From positions 136,950,501 to 137,014,500 of the forward strand of contig JAZHRO010000036.1 in NCBI GenBank assembly GCA_037157565.1: DNA of 64,000 bases. Direction: 5' to 3'. Made by a program: the position numbers and the translations under genes. Numbering within the stretch: position 1 is the stretch's first letter; each line of letters opens with the position of its first letter. Below are positions 23,601 to 36,268 of the stretch, one piece after another. The DNA is from Thalassia testudinum. Lineage: Eukaryota; Streptophyta; Magnoliopsida; Alismatales; Hydrocharitaceae. Under the pieces are notes generated by a model. The model had not been told where the DNA came from, ran no database searches, and worked only from the letters and a program-made list of their open reading frames with translations.

Positions 23601-23619
23601 CAATGGCTTATGATCTTTT
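23601..23619. repeat. Target-site duplication of L1-2, left copy
   Basis: 19 bases identical to 29314-29332. Both encode the same RTE residues (AMAYDLF), so removing the L1 and one copy makes the RTE frame continuous into IANTFFKKREEHWITYK. Confidence 0.92.
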
Positions 23620-23700
23620 TTTTGAAAAAGCGAAGGGTGATTATCCGAAAGATGATCACCTACAATCATATATTCCATCAAAAAATAATTACATCACGAG

Positions 23701-26700
23701 TTACAAGATGGACCTCCAGGCCTCACTCTGGGAGAAGATAGCGGTTACAAAGTTCTCCACATAAGGCTCTCCCCCCCTAAATACCACCTCATTTCTCCCC
23801 AGCCACACCCCCCACAAAACAGCCAGGATCTTGGCCCGATCATGCTTGGAGCGAAAGGTGAAAGCACTGCTCCCCACATTTCCCCTACGAAAGGAAGACC
23901 AGAAACTATCCACGTCCTGGTGGGAGATCCATCCTATCTCCATCTTTTGCCAAACCTGCTTCACAAATGGGTACTGGAGCAAAAGATGATGCACATCCTC
24001 AACCGCCCCGCGCACAAAGGGCATGCCAAGTCGCCGGTGCCGACCCATTTTGCTCTCCACTGCTTTGTCATGATCCGTCCTCTTCTCACAAACCAGGCAA
24101 AAATCTTTACCTTCAACGGGTACTTCGCCCCCCATATCAATCTACAATCCCACAGGAGATCAATATCTACATCCGCCCCTCCCGTCCCCAGCCTACAATA
24201 AACCTTCACCATCGAAAAATCACCTTCCTCCCAATGAAAAATGTCCAAGCCATCACCCGACGCCCAACCCACCAACTCCTGCAACAGTCGCTGGAACTCA
24301 TCACACCTCTAGTCGGAGAGACCCCCCCGGAAGATGGACACCAGGATCCGTCCCAACACTCTCCGACCTTCGCCGAAGAATCCGACACACTGCTCACGAG
24401 GTGAGGAAACCTCTCCCCTAGAGTAGATCCAACCTCCTGCCAGTCGTCCAGCCAGAAGCGAAAGGAGTCTCCAGAACCAAGCACTGGGTCAAAAAAACCC
24501 GGTACCCTCCCAGCCACCATCGCCAGGCCCCTGAGGAAGGGAGATGCCCCTGGGTGGAGCACAGAGGTCCCCACGACAGGAAATCTCCATAGTAACGCCG
24601 CATAACCACTCTGAACAGCCCCTATTCCTGCCCCACCAACCTCACAATCCATTTTGTGAAGAGGCTGATGTTCGTTCTGTCCACCTCCCTGACTCCAAGG
24701 CCCCCCTCCTGTGCCGGCTGTCACACCTCCTTCCACGCTACTAGCCTCTCCCCCTACCCGTGGCCCCTGTAGTGGACCAGAAAAAGTCACTCATCAGTCC
24801 CGAAACCTTTTCTCAACCTGGCACAGCAGACGAAAGACTGACAAAAAGTAAGACGGCATGGAGGCGAACATCGCCTTCACCAGGGTCAACCGCCCACCTC
24901 TAGATAGGAGCCTGGAGGACCACCAAGCCAACCTTCCATCCTTTCCAGCAACGGGAGCTAGTCCTACAGTCTCAACCAATGATTCGACAGGGGAAGGCCC
25001 AGGTACACCAACGGCAATGAGCTCCTCTCTGACTCCAGAGCAGCACCCACCCTCTCTGTGTCCATAGCTGGTAGATTAACCAGAACAAACTTCGACTTCT
25101 GGTAGCTAATCCGCAGCCCTGATGCCTCCCCAAAGAGCTCAAGTAGGATCCTCAATCTCCTTGCCTCCAGTCTCGTTCCTTCGACTAGGAATAGTGTATC
25201 ATCAGCATACTATAGGACCACCACTTCCCTTCCTCCACCGAGGTCAAAGCCTCTAAACAGCCCCCTGCTGCAAGCCCTATGTGCTGCCCACGCCAGCGCA
25301 TCTACCGCAAGAACAAAAAGCATGGGCACAAGAGAGGACCCCTACCTAACCCCTCTTCTAGGCTAGACCCAACCTCCCACCGGGTTCCCGTTGATAAGGA
25401 TTGAAAAGAATGTTGTAGTCACACACCGCTTCATCCAATCAATCCAGATCGAGGGGAAACCCCTCCTCCGCAAGGGCATCCACAAAAAGTCCCACTGAAC
25501 CGAGTCGTATACCTTGAAGAAGTCCACTTTCCATAAGAAGGCCTGCTTCTCCCTTCTCCATGCCACCAACGCCTCCATTGCAATCACAAATCTGTCTAGT
25601 ATGCCCCTCCCTGGAACAAAGGCCGTCTAGACCGGTGAGACTAGATCCCCCAGGACGCCCCTCAATCTGTTCGCCAAGACTTTGGCCACAATAAGGTAAA
25701 CTGCATTGGGCAGGGCAATCGGCCTAAAGTCCTGGATGTCCTCCGCCCCTTCCTTCTTATGCAGCAAAAACAAGTAGTATTTATTCAATCTATCAAAGCC
25801 TCTGTTGCCCGACGCAAACTCCTCCAACACTCGTATCACATCCGCACCCACTAAGGACCAGAACTCTCTGAAAAAGAAAACAGGGAAGCCGTATGGACCA
25901 GGACACCCTTCCGCATTGAGGCTCCACACCGCCACCCTCACCTCCTCCTCTGAGAAACCCGCCATGAGACCCTCTGCCTGGGACTCCGAAATATGCTGCA
26001 CATCCATCCCCCTCCACCTCCATCCTCCCCTTGCCTGCTTCCTAGTGAACTCTCTAAAGAACTTTGTCGTCGCTTACCCCACCTCCTCCCTACCGAGAAA
26101 GAGTCCCCGTCAATCACCATCTAGTCTATCCAATTATTTCGCCTCCTGGCCGAGGCCACTTGGTGGAAGAACTTGGTGTTGGAATCACCTTCTCTCAGCC
26201 ACTTCTGTCTGGATTTCACCTTCCATTCCAGTTCCGTCCGTATGTCCTCCTGGATCACCTACAACATCCTTGCCCTGAGCTCCTTATCCTCCGAGGATAT
26301 AGGAGCATGGTCCTCCTGCCTGTCCACTCTGCTAATCTCTGCCAGTACCGCCTCCTTCCTTCCCCTCTTTGATGCCCTAATCTCCTTCCTGACAAGCTTC
26401 AGGTAATTGCGCAACATGAAGAGTTTCTTCACCAGACACACGGCCGCCGAGCCCTCCACCTCCATCGCCTTCTACCTCTCCTCCACCAAGGCCCTGAACC
26501 CCTCCTCCAGAAGCCACAAACTGTCGAACTTAAAGTATGTGCTAAAACGTACCCCCTCATTCGGTCGCCACATCAGGGGAGTATGGTCCGAAAAAGCTCT
26601 CCAACGCACAAACATCTGCCATCGGGAAAGCCTCAACCAGTTCCACATTGGAAAGAAACCTATCAATCCTGGACATCTAGCCATTGTTATTCCTCCAAGC

Positions 26701-27257
26701 GTAAGTGCAAGCTGTGGGGGACCAATCCACAAGCCCATGAGCCTCAACGAAATCAACAAAAAGATCTAACCTGGCATCCTGTCTCCCCCATCCACCTGGC
26801 CTGTCATCCACCTTCAATGTTACATTAAAGTCCCCCCCAGCAACTAAGGACTTCCAGCGTAATCTGTCACTGCTGCCGTAAGCTCCTCCCACATTACCTT
26901 CCTCGCCTGGGCGTCAATGGGACCATATACCCCAGTAACCCTCAGTCTGGTTCCTCCAATCCTCCTAACCAAGCACACCAAGATGATATGCTCTCCGCAT
27001 CAGAGGTCCTCGAGGGCGAAGACATCCTCTCTCCAACCAAGGATCTGTCCTCCTGATCTACCGCTCGCGGCCAAGGCCCGCAACCCCTTCATCCACGACC
27101 CTCCAATCTCTCCCCAAACCCCTGCTCCACAGTCAGCCATCTTAGTCTCCTACAACAGCATGACATCCACCCTCCATTGTCTAATGTATCTCCCCAGAGC
27201 CGCCCTCCTCGTGGGGTCATTGAGGCCCCGCACATTCCAGGTGATCACTCCATTCAT
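23701..27257 (-). pseudogene. L1-2 ORF2 remnant (endonuclease, RT, zf-RVT)
   Basis: The ATG at 27257 starts MNGVITWNVRGLNDP. The endonuclease GGDFNVT motif is near 26840 and DRPGGWGRQDARLDLF follows. RT spans about 26000-24960, with FPVFFFREFW near 25870, WKVDFFKVYDSVQWDFLW near 25500 and an intact YADD near 25205, with a stop a few codons upstream. The zf-RVT region is at 23961-24284 (LKVKIFAWFVRRGRIMTKQW, CPLC). It has the same gene order as L1-1. Scattered stops and frameshifts disable it. Confidence 0.85.
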
Positions 27258-27549
27258 CTAGTAGATGTTGTACTCTCCTGTGTGGCCTGCCTGAAGCTAC
27301 CAGCTTCCGCCGTCTTTCGCACTCTTCGTCGTTACCGTTTAACGCCTCTTTCGTTTGTGGGTGCTGAGGATTTCGTCCACGTCCATCCACTACCACCCTT
27401 AGTCTCTGTCTACCCTGAAATGACCACCTCCTCAGATAACAGAGGCCACCACCGCGCCCCCTGCTCACCAACTGAGGCGTCCACCTTGTCAAGGCAATCT
27501 CCACCTGGTTATCCCCCAAGTTCCCATCCGGTTGCTACCTCGAGTACAC

Positions 27550-29281
27550 CTCCAAGACCTCCGAGTTGCCTCCTCGATGCTGCCTCATCTTGCTCATCGC
27601 AGGCCCACAGTCATCTTCCCCTAATACCACCAACGGTCGAGCTGCCCCTGGCAGGGACCATTCCTCATCACCCACTCACATCGTCAAGGACCAGTTCCCA
27701 GACACCATCTGTCCAGTGCCATCCACCTCCTGTGTCGATCCCAGGGGCCGCGGTGAGGAACCAGAGTGGCCTTCTCCCTGAAGCTGCTCACCGATCACTG
27801 CTGCAGACTCGGGCTCGAGCAATGATCCGCAAGCTGCCCTCCCAGATTCAAGTTTGAAGGAGAGCTCTCGAACCAGAGTTTCGGATCCAGGCTCCTGCCA
27901 CTCTTCGGTCCGAGCTACCTCCCGAGGTCCGGATCCTTGCTACGTGGGCCGAAACGTAGCTTCGGATCTTGGCGAAGGATCCAGATCCGAATCCGGATCG
28001 ACTTCCTCTCCGTAGCTCTGCATTTAAAAGTCCATCCCCTTCTCCTCCGATTCAACCCTCCCAGACGAAGCTGCTGACCTTTTCTCTTCCGACACGCCCC
28101 GAATCCCGTGGATCCCGATCGTCCTCCGCGAGATCTCCACGGATCTCTCGGGCGAAGAGACCTCGTCTGCGATGCAACCCTCGGGCTTCCCCCGCGTAGA
28201 CTTCGCAGACCCCTCAAGGGCCACGTCCACGTCAGTGACTCTTCGACTCCGCTTCGCAGCCTCCGGCCGCCGCTACCCCTTCCCCACCACCACCCTCGCA
28301 GCTCTGGTTGTCGTGGCTGCGCGCCACCGTCCTTCCCACTCCAAGCATTCCACCACCCAGAAGGATCCTCCCAGTCGTAGCAGGATCTTCCTCAGCGGCT
28401 TCGCCCCGACCTTCAGCTAAACTAGCGCCGTCACCGGTCCCTCCACTAACCCGAGCACTCCGCAGCTCCTGACCCTCGCGAACGGCACTACGATTGCCTC
28501 CACCACCTCGATCGAGCGCAACCACCACGGAATCCCGGTGATGGCAAGCTCCATCACCGATCGCTCAGGTGGGCGCTCCGGCAGAGCCCCATCATGCGAC
28601 GATGGGCGCCTCCAGCGCCATCTCCCTCCCCTGCAGTGCACATAGTGAATAATAATTCCTCCCGCTTCTCCGCCGGGAGGCCACATGCTACGAAAAGCCC
28701 CTCCGCCACCTGTACCACCCTCGCCCCTCCCCTTCTCGCTGCTTCTCCTAGCGAGCCCTCCATCGCCATTCTCACAACCCTCCCTTCCACAACCTCCCCT
28801 ACCAGACTCCCACCAAACTCCTCAAGGCCCTAACCCCCTTCGATCAAGGGGCCTCCACCTTCGTCTCTGGCAACACCTTTGGCGAGGGCGACGGAAGCCC
28901 CCTCTTCCTCATGCCCACAGCACCCCCACGGCACCCACCGCTCCGATGGCCCAGCCCTCCGCATCTCCAACACCGCCACAACTCCCGGCAATCTCCGATC
29001 CAGTGATCGCCGCCAAGGCACTTGAAGCAGTGGCCCCGTCCAATCTTACCCACCTGACTCCTCACAGACCTCCGACGGTCCATCGAGCCCCACTCCACCC
29101 GACTCCGACTCACCACCTCCGACCAGCATAGACCTCCGGCTACGCCACCAGCGCCCTCCTCCCTCCAAAAGGTCTCCCCTCCACCCTCTAACACCCTCTT
29201 ACCCCTACCTTCTCTCTCCCTCCCCCTCTCCCTCTCGCTCACTCTCTCGCTCGCTCTCTCCATCCGAGTCCTATCCCTCAA
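27550..29281 (-). pseudogene. L1-2 ORF1 remnant (two zinc knuckles)
   Basis: An ATG at 29281 opens an Arg/Glu-rich N terminus (MRDRTRMERASERVSERERG). Two consecutive CCHC knuckles follow: CFKCLGGDHWIGDC and CWRCGGLGHRSGGC (near 28960-29040). Further on comes the ITGIPWWLRSIEVVEAIV segment (near 28500), shared with L1-1. The role in the element is RNA binding. The frame shifts at least twice. Confidence 0.75.
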
Positions 29282-29313
29282 CAGCTAATTTCCCTCGCAT
29301 AGACCGCAGTGTT

Positions 29314-31520
29314 CAATGGCTTATGATCTTTTCATAGCAAATACCTTCTTCAAAAAACGAGAAGAGCATTGGATCACCTATAAAAGTGGCTTAACAAGTA
29401 CGCAAATTGATTACTTTGCTTTGAGAAAAAGAGATCGTTTATCTTATAAAGATCGCAAGATTATTCTATGGGAGAGTTTAACTGCTCAATGTCTTTCGGT
29501 GATGGATGTTCATATGAAGGCAAAGAAAAGAAAATTGGTGTTTAAGAATTTGAGAATTAAATAGTGGAATCTTAAGAAAGAGCAAGAGAGGTTCAAAGAG
29601 AAGATGCAAGAAAAGACTTGGGATCTTGATGAAAGTGTTAATGTATTGTGGTTAAAGATGGCAAACTGTATTAGGAAGATGGCAAAGGAGGTGTTAAGCG
29701 TGTCTAAAGGAGAAGTTCTAGGACAAAAGGAGGCTTGCTGGAGTGAGGAAGTGCAGGAGAAGCTTAAAATTAAAAGAGCTTGCTTTAAAGCCTTATATCG
29801 AGATAAGAGTAATGAAAACATGGAAAATTACAATAGAACAAAGAAAGAAGCAAAGAAAGTAGTTAGTGAGCAAAAGCTTGAGAGCATTTTTTATAAGAAC
29901 TTGATTCTAAAGAAAGTGAAAAAGATATCTTCAAGTTAGCTAAAGCAAGAGAGCGAAAAGCAAAAGACCTTACACATGTAAGGTGTATCAATGATGAAGA
30001 CGAAATGGTGCTTATAGCTAGTGATAATATAAATACAAGATGGAACAAATATTTTCATCAGCTTTTTAATAAAAAACAAAATAATGATATCATCTATGTG
30101 AATCGAGCAAGCTATCGAAGGATACAAAAATAGTGGAGGCTTTGAAGATGATAAAAAGTAGGAGGGTTATTGGGCCTAATGATATTCCTAAACTTTTGAA
30201 GAGTGATGGGAGAAAGGGGTATAACTTGACCCACAAAATTATTTAATACTATTTAGAGAGGCAAGAAGATACCAGAGGAACGGAGGAAAAGTTTTGTGAT
30301 ACCTTTATACAAAAACAAGAGAGATATACAAAATTATTCCAACATAGAAGTATTAAATTGATGAGCCATACGATAAAACTTTAGGAAAGAATAATTGAAA
30401 GAAAGGTGAGGCAAGTCTCTGTAGTAACTGAAAATCAGTTTAGCTTTATGCCAGGCCGATCTATTATTGAAGCAATACATCTCTTAAGACGTATGATGGA
30501 GACCTACAAAGTCAAGAAGAATGATTTACATGTGATTTTTATTGATTTGGAGAAGGCCTATAATTCTGTCCCAAGAGATATCTTATGGAGAATTTTGGAG
30601 AAGAGACAGGTACCAGTTTTATATATCAACCTCATAAAAGATATATACTATGGAGCTGCAGCTTGTGTAAGGACTAAGGATAATTTGATGGACTACTTTG
30701 ATATCACCATTGGTCTGCATCAAGGATCGACTTTAAGCCCTTATCTCTTTGCCTTGGTTATGGATAAGTTGACGAAGCATATCTAAGCTGAGGTGCCATA
30801 GTGTATACTTTTTGCTGATGGTATTGTGTTGGTTGATAAGACAAGAGATGGAGTAAATAGAGAACTTGAACTTTGGAGGGAAGCCCTGGAAGCTAAAGGA
30901 CTACGCCTAAGTAGGACAAAGACTTAGTATATGAAATGTAAGTTTAGTAGTAAAGGGAACAATGAAGGAATGGATGTAAAAATTAGAGAATAGTGCATTC
31001 CAATGAAATATGCTTTTAAGTACTTGGAATCCATTTTCCAACAAGATGGTGGAATTGATGGAGATGTTACACATAGAATTAATGCAAAGTGGTTAAAATG
31101 GAGAGGTGCATCTGGTATTCTCTATGATAAGAGGATTCCTTTAAGAGTCAAAGGAAAATACTATCAAGCTACGGTAAGACCAACCATGCTGTATGGTTCT
31201 GAATGTTGGGCTATCAACTATAAGCATGTGCAAAAGATGTCTGCGGCAAAAATGAAGACGTTAAGATGGATGTGTGGTCATATAAGAAAGGACCATATTT
31301 CAAATGAGATTATTCAAGAAAGAGTTAGGGTGGCACCAATAGAGGAAAAAATGAGAGACACGCCTAAGATGGTTTGGACATTTGCAAAGAAAGCCACTAG
31401 ATGCTCCAGTTAGGAGATGCAAGAAGTTGGAGGCTAAACCTGCTAAGAGGAGGCGAAGAAGACCAAATAAGTGTTGGAAGGAAATTATTAAGTATGCATT
31501 CAAGTACTTTAATTTAAGTC
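29314..31520 (+). pseudogene. RTE LINE ORF, C-terminal part (endonuclease end, RT, tail)
   Basis: Resumes at AMAYDLFIANTFFKK, with STQIDYFALRKRDR closing the endonuclease and a stop near 29563. A linker reads EVLGQKEACWSEEVQEKLK. RT lies about 30160-30930: TENQFSFMPGRSIIEAIHLL, FIDLEKAYNSVPRDILW and IGLHQGSTLSPYLFALVMD. The catalytic FADD reads FADG near 30815, so one essential Asp is lost. The RTE C-terminal region follows at 31003-31413 (GSECWAINYKHVQKM, RWMCGH). Stops near 30786 and 30930 also break it. Confidence 0.85.
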
Positions 31521-31617
31521 TTGAAATGACTCAAAATCGATCTGTGTGAAGGCAAAAAATCCATATAACCAACCCTACTTAGTGTGAGAAAAGACTTAGT
31601 TGTTGTTGTAGAAGAGT

Positions 31618-31906
31618 TGAAAATCACAAACTATATAACTTCATAGATCTCCTCTTCCCTTTTCTGGGTCTTGAACTCTACCATCTTCGTCGACAACGTA
31701 GCTTCTGTGGTATATGTCATCTCCTCCAATCCACTATCCTACTCCACATAAGGTGCTGAATGTCACGAGGAAGAGGATTTGCTGAACAGAACAACCATGC
31801 ACATGCAACCTTGTTGACGTGAAGAGAACACACACAAGAGAAAAAGATTCCCTTCTATGCGTGAACTCCTGTCCAAATGCAAACACACCAAGGAGCCTAG
31901 ATTATA
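31618..31906 (-). other. Internal region of the non-autonomous LTR element, right part
   Basis: About 290 bases between the RTE tail and the primer-binding site, with no coding capacity. Together with 22108-22627 it is the whole native interior of the element. Confidence 0.6.
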
Positions 31907-31919
31907 GGCTATGATACCA
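31907..31919 (-). promoter_or_regulatory. Primer-binding site of the non-autonomous LTR element
   Basis: On the minus strand it reads TGGTATCATAGCC, one base away from the Met-tRNA-complementary TGGTATCAGAGCC. It directly abuts the 5' LTR. Confidence 0.8.
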
Positions 31920-32348
31920 TGTGAAGATTGGCACAATCATGGAGCCTCCTTAGTGTGGCATAAACAATCCACATGGATTGTTCCACGTTGGAACAGAGAG
32001 AGGAGGATGGCCAACGGCTATGCAGAAGAGAAAGGAGAGGAGTTCAAAATTGTAGGAAATATTATTGTATTACTCAAAGAAGGAAAGAATTACAAAGGGT
32101 CTCTCTTATATAAGAAAGAACATATCACAATCCTTAAAATAGGAAACAAACCAAATCTAATCTCCTATTTTTAGAAAGACAATCATAATTAACAAATCAA
32201 ATCCTCTAAATAAACTTGCTAAAAACCAACATACCAACTAAAACAAAACTTGTAACTAAAGCAAACCAAAACAGGACTCAAGACACTCAAAACCGACGCC
32301 CAACTTGGGCTCTCTGACAGACTACCACGTGGCACTTCAATCTTCACA
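31920..32348 (-). repeat. LTR (5') of the non-autonomous element
   Basis: 429 bases, ends TGTGAAGATTG/CAATCTTCACA. On the minus strand a TATA-like CTTATATAAGAGAG lies near 32100-32115. Confidence 0.88.
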
Positions 32349-35300
32349 ATACCTATCACATGAAAAGAATTCCAACAAGATCTTTGAGATTTATCATGCG
32401 ATTGGGAGACTGAAGCAAGGTCAGCCACTATCTTAGTATTATGCCACCTTGAAGGGACTCTTGGAGAAGTACAATGTGTGCAGGTCAATTTGCATGTGTG
32501 CCACGCAGAGGACATACAGGAAAGAGTATGCGGTCCTTCAGTTCATTGATGGTCTTGGACCAAAGTATGAGGCTGCTAACTCTCAGATTCTAACTGTTGC
32601 TGAGCTTTCATCTCTCGAGGAAGCATATAGTCTGATGAGTTGGGTGGTTGTCAAACCACCTACATCCGATGTTGACGTTGGTCCTGTTCGCCACTAAAGG
32701 TCATGGCGAACGTGGCTCTTCATCTACCAAGGGGAGAGAACATGGTCGGGGCGTGTCTGGCAAATCCCGAACCATATGTTCTCATTGTGGCAAGGTTAGT
32801 CATTTGGAGGCTACCTGTTGATCAAAGCATGGTAGACCCCTCATGGTTAACCAAGCCATCTCTTCAGAGGAGGTGACACTATGTCATGTGCTGACTATGA
32901 TGCAGTGGTTCAACGTCTCGCTTAGTTAACTCAGGAGCCTACAACTACCATAAATACTACTACCTTGGCTTCCTCAGGTATAACCTCTATCTCGACTTCT
33001 AGTAGTGGTATTTCTGACGATACTATGTGGTTAGTAGATTTAAGGGTATCGCATCATCTCAGTGGTGACCAGAGTTGCTTTAAGTACATTTAGACTGTTC
33101 CTCCTACTAGAATTATTCAAGTGGCAGATGGCAGACATTCCAAAGTTAATGGCAAGGGAGATGTTGCAATAACACTGTCACTGAAGCTCCTAATGTCCTT
33201 TATGCTCATAATTTTCCTATTAGTCTTTTATCTCTCAACAAGATTACAAAACACTTAAATTGTCATGCCATCTTTGATGAGTTGGGTTGTACCTTGCAAG
33301 ACAAGCTCACGGGGATGACGATTGGTGGCGGACATAAGGAGGGGGATGTGTATTGCCAGATCTAGACACCTTTTGCTACTACGTGTCAAGGCGAGGTTGC
33401 CTTTAGTGCTGGTACAACTCTTTAATGGCATCATTGACTTGGACACCCTTCACTAGACAGGCTACGACGCATTATTCCTAACATTTCGCCCATTGCTGAG
33501 ATCTATTGTAATGCTTACTAGCTGAGGAAGCATCATCGAGCTAGTTCTCCTGCTAGTTCTTTCCAGAGCTCTACTTCCTACTTTAATCTGTTGCATATGG
33601 ATGTCTAGGGTCAGAGTAGACTACCTAACATACAGGGTCACTATTTTTATTTACTTATTGTTGATGATCATTCTAGAATGTCTTGGTTATTTTTATTAAA
33701 GAATGAATCTGGATCAGTTATTGAAACATTTATTATGCAAATAAAAACTCGGTTCTCAATTATTGGGAAGATTGTTCGTTTCGATAATACATTAGAGTTT
33801 TGTACAGCCAAGTTGGCTACTTTCTATAGGTCCCATGGTATTATTTATCAGATATCCTGCCCCCATACCTCACAGTAGAATGCGGTAGTTGAGAAGAAGA
33901 ATCGTTATGTGCTGGATGTGATCAAGACATTACTTATTCATCATAATGTGCCATAGATATATTAGGGAGATGCAGTGCTTACCGCATGTTACTTGATAAA
34001 TAGATTGCCCAACTCAGCAATACAGGAGCAGGTTCCATGGCAAGTCCACCCAAACAAGGACTTGTTCTATGGTACCAGCTAGAGTTTTTGGTTGTGTGGC
34101 GTCTATCCATATTTTGGGACCAGGTAGGGACAAGCTTACTCCAAGAGCGTTAAAGTGAGCCTTTCTAGGATACAGTAGTACTCAGAAAGGATGCAGATGT
34201 TATAATTCACTGGGCAAGAAGCACTGTCAATGCTGATGTTACATTTCATGAGCTGGTTCCATATTTTTCTACTACTGGTCATCAATTATCATTTGAGGAG
34301 ACACCAACTTCTATGCATGTGCCACCAGTCCCTTTGGAGCAGATCCCCATTACTTCCAATCTAGACACTACCACTGCTATGGAGGACAGTATTATACAGC
34401 GGCCAGAGCCTACTCAAGTGTATAGATTCCCAGTTACTTACAGGCAACATGAATGGCACAAAATACACACCCCCCACCACCTCAGCCACCTATCTCCTTC
34501 CCTGGTCAGGTATGCGTTGATACTAATGTGAGTTGTCCTAGTGGTGCCTATGCAGGTCCTTATGATTCTAAACCTTCTTCTGGGGAACATGTTCCTCCTA
34601 CTACTGTTTTGGAAATTTGGAGGAGCTTGATCTTCCGATTGCTATTCAAAAAGCTCATTGTAGTTGTGCTCACATCAGACTGCTGGAGCAGTGCCTACTT
34701 CCAACCTTAGGAGATCTTTTTCCATGTTTACTGTTGCTTTGTATGCCACGCAGGTTCCTACTACATATAAACAGGCCATGCTTGATGAGAAACAGTGCCA
34801 GGCCATGGAGGAAGAGATGACTGGCCTACATTCTAAAGAGACTTGGGAGCTTACAGGTCTACCCAAGCATGCCAAGGTTGTTGGATGTCGTTGGGTATTT
34901 GCACTAAAGTACAATCCAAATGGCTCTATCTCTCGTCACAAGGCGAGATTGGTTGCAAAGGGGTTCACCTACCCCTATAAGGTGGATTTTGACACATTCT
35001 CTCCTATGGCACAGTTATTCACTATATGTATTCTGTAATCTGTTGCTACACATTATGACTGGCCCTGGCATCAGCTGGACATGAAGAACGCCTTCCTGCA
35101 TGGCAATCTTCAGGAGGAGGTTTAGATACAACCCGCAGGGTTTGAGACTCAGGAGTGTGTATAGACTAAAGAAGGCCATCTATAGCCTAAAACAGAGCCT
35201 GCATGCTTGGTTCCAGAGATTGTCAGAGGAGGTATAGAGCATGGGACTTCCGAGATCCTTTGCAGATCATGAGCTCTTTGTCAGGAAGGGCAAAAGAGTT

Positions 35301-36255
35301 GTGTTAATCCTAGTCTATGTTGATGACCTTATCCTTACTAGAGATGATACAGCTGGGATGGTAAAGGTCAAGAAGAAGCTAGCTGACTTGTTTGTTATGG
35401 ACCTATGTGACCTTAGATATTTTCTAGGTATTAAGATAGCATGCAACGAAGATGGCATAGTTCTGAGCCAACACAAGTATGCCCTTGATATGCTACAAGA
35501 GATAGGGATGTTGGGATCTAAACCAACCAATATACCAATGGATCCTAAGGGACATCTCTATGACACTAAGTCTCAACCTACTGACAGTAGGTCATATAGG
35601 CAGTTGGTTGGTAAACTACTATATCTTACTATTACTTGTCATGATCTTTCCTTTACAATTGGGAAATTCAGTCACTTCATGAACAAACCAACCAAGTAGT
35701 ATCAGGATGCTGCTATACAGGTGCTTAGGTACATGACGAAAGCACCATGCAAAGGCATCTTGTTCAAGAAAGGCAAAGCAATGAATATTGTTGGCTACTC
35801 CGATGCAGACTATGCGAGGTACGTGGCAGATAGGAAGTCAACAATTGATTTTTGTACCTATGTGACAGGAAATCTTGTAACTTGGCGAAGCAAGAAGCAA
35901 CAGGTGGCATCCAGGTTAAGTGCTGAGTCAGAGTATCATGCTAACGCACAGACTGCTACAGAGATGGTCTGAGTTAGATCAGTGTTGCATAATTTACATG
36001 TCCAAGTGGAGGAGCCAATGGAGATGAGGTGTAACAATCGCACTGCTACATATATAGCGAACAACCCAATGTTTCATAAGCGAACAAAGCATGTTGAGGT
36101 TGATTTCCACTATACCAAAAATCTCATACAACGTAGGATCATCTACACCACCTCAGTTGCCTCTGAAGATCAAACAGTGGACATTCACAAAGCCTCTTCC
36201 TCACTCCATGTTTGATGTCTGCTGTTCCAAGCTAACCATAATTGATATATATGCT
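32349..36255 (+). pseudogene. Copia B gag-pol, main part
   Basis: Gag resumes (IFEIYHAIGRLKQG; LIDGLGPKYEAANSQ-like near 32550). An intact CCHC knuckle (CSHCGKVSHLEATC) near 32780 is followed by a stop. The protease site near 33030 reads VDLRVSHHLSGD (DSG lost). Integrase lies about 33590-34230 and RT about 34770-35690, with an intact YVDDLIL near 35320. RNase H lies about 35720-36220 (GYSDADYAR near 35795). Of all copies in the window its RT half is the best preserved, but stops near 35038, 35125 and 35699 remain. The related minus-strand elements C, D and E carry the same polyprotein. Confidence 0.85.
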
Positions 36256-36268
36256 CCAGATTGAGAAG

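Larger units (their letters stand above)
22751..23619 (+). pseudogene. RTE LINE ORF, N-terminal part (repeats and endonuclease)
   Basis: Opens MDSSKHLDFVGAFSTC. Three tandem 27-residue repeats follow (HRRPDVVQNEQGF...RVKKLVPL, DNA 22808-23056). The endonuclease starts near 23080 with RFGSWNLGTLTNK. LSLHETKWVGEKAKE carries the catalytic Glu, SVYAPQVG and GGDLNGHIG follow, and the frame runs on to FAMAYDLF. The long uninterrupted frame (over 280 codons) is unusual here and suggests a fairly recent copy. L1-2 cuts it after the Phe at 23619. The rest of the endonuclease follows at 29314. Confidence 0.85.
23620..29313 (-). mobile_element. L1-type LINE, copy 2 (L1-2), inside the RTE ORF
   Basis: A near full-length minus-strand L1 of about 5.7 kb, flanked by a perfect 19-bp duplication of RTE sequence (CAATGGCTTATGATCTTTT at 23601-23619 and 29314-29332). 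A T run marks its A tail at 23620. The 3' UTR matches that of L1-1 (AAAGCGAAGGGTGATTATCC against AAAGCAAAAGGGCGGTTATCC). It is GC-rich compared with its host element. Confidence 0.92.
22628..31608 (+). mobile_element. RTE-type LINE inside the non-autonomous LTR element
   Basis: A plus-strand LINE with endonuclease, RT and the RTE C-terminal region, ending in a TTG-rich tail (GTTGTTGTTGT, 31598-31608). TAGAAGAGT flanks it (22619-22627 and 31609-31617), a likely 9-bp target-site duplication. It is split by L1-2 at 23620-29313. A second, shorter copy of its 3' end lies at 52085-52408. Confidence 0.8.
21677..32348 (-). mobile_element. Non-autonomous LTR retrotransposon inside copia B gag
   Basis: Two LTRs (21677-22107 and 31920-32348) share the inverted ends TGTGAAGATTG/CAATCTTCACA. 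Next to the right LTR sits a primer-binding site (minus strand TGGTATCATAGCC, 31907-31919). Next to the left one sits a polypurine tract (CGAGGGGAG, 22108-22116). ATACC flanks both sides (21672-21676, 32349-32353), a 5-bp target-site duplication. Apart from the RTE LINE it contains, the internal region is only about 820 bases and encodes no gag or pol. So it was a short element that depended on another element's proteins. Confidence 0.85.

Noticed and set aside
27177..27857. Plus-strand open frame of 226 codons
   Set aside because: It lies antisense to the start of L1-2 ORF2 and the ORF1-ORF2 junction and has low-complexity composition, so it is a shadow frame.
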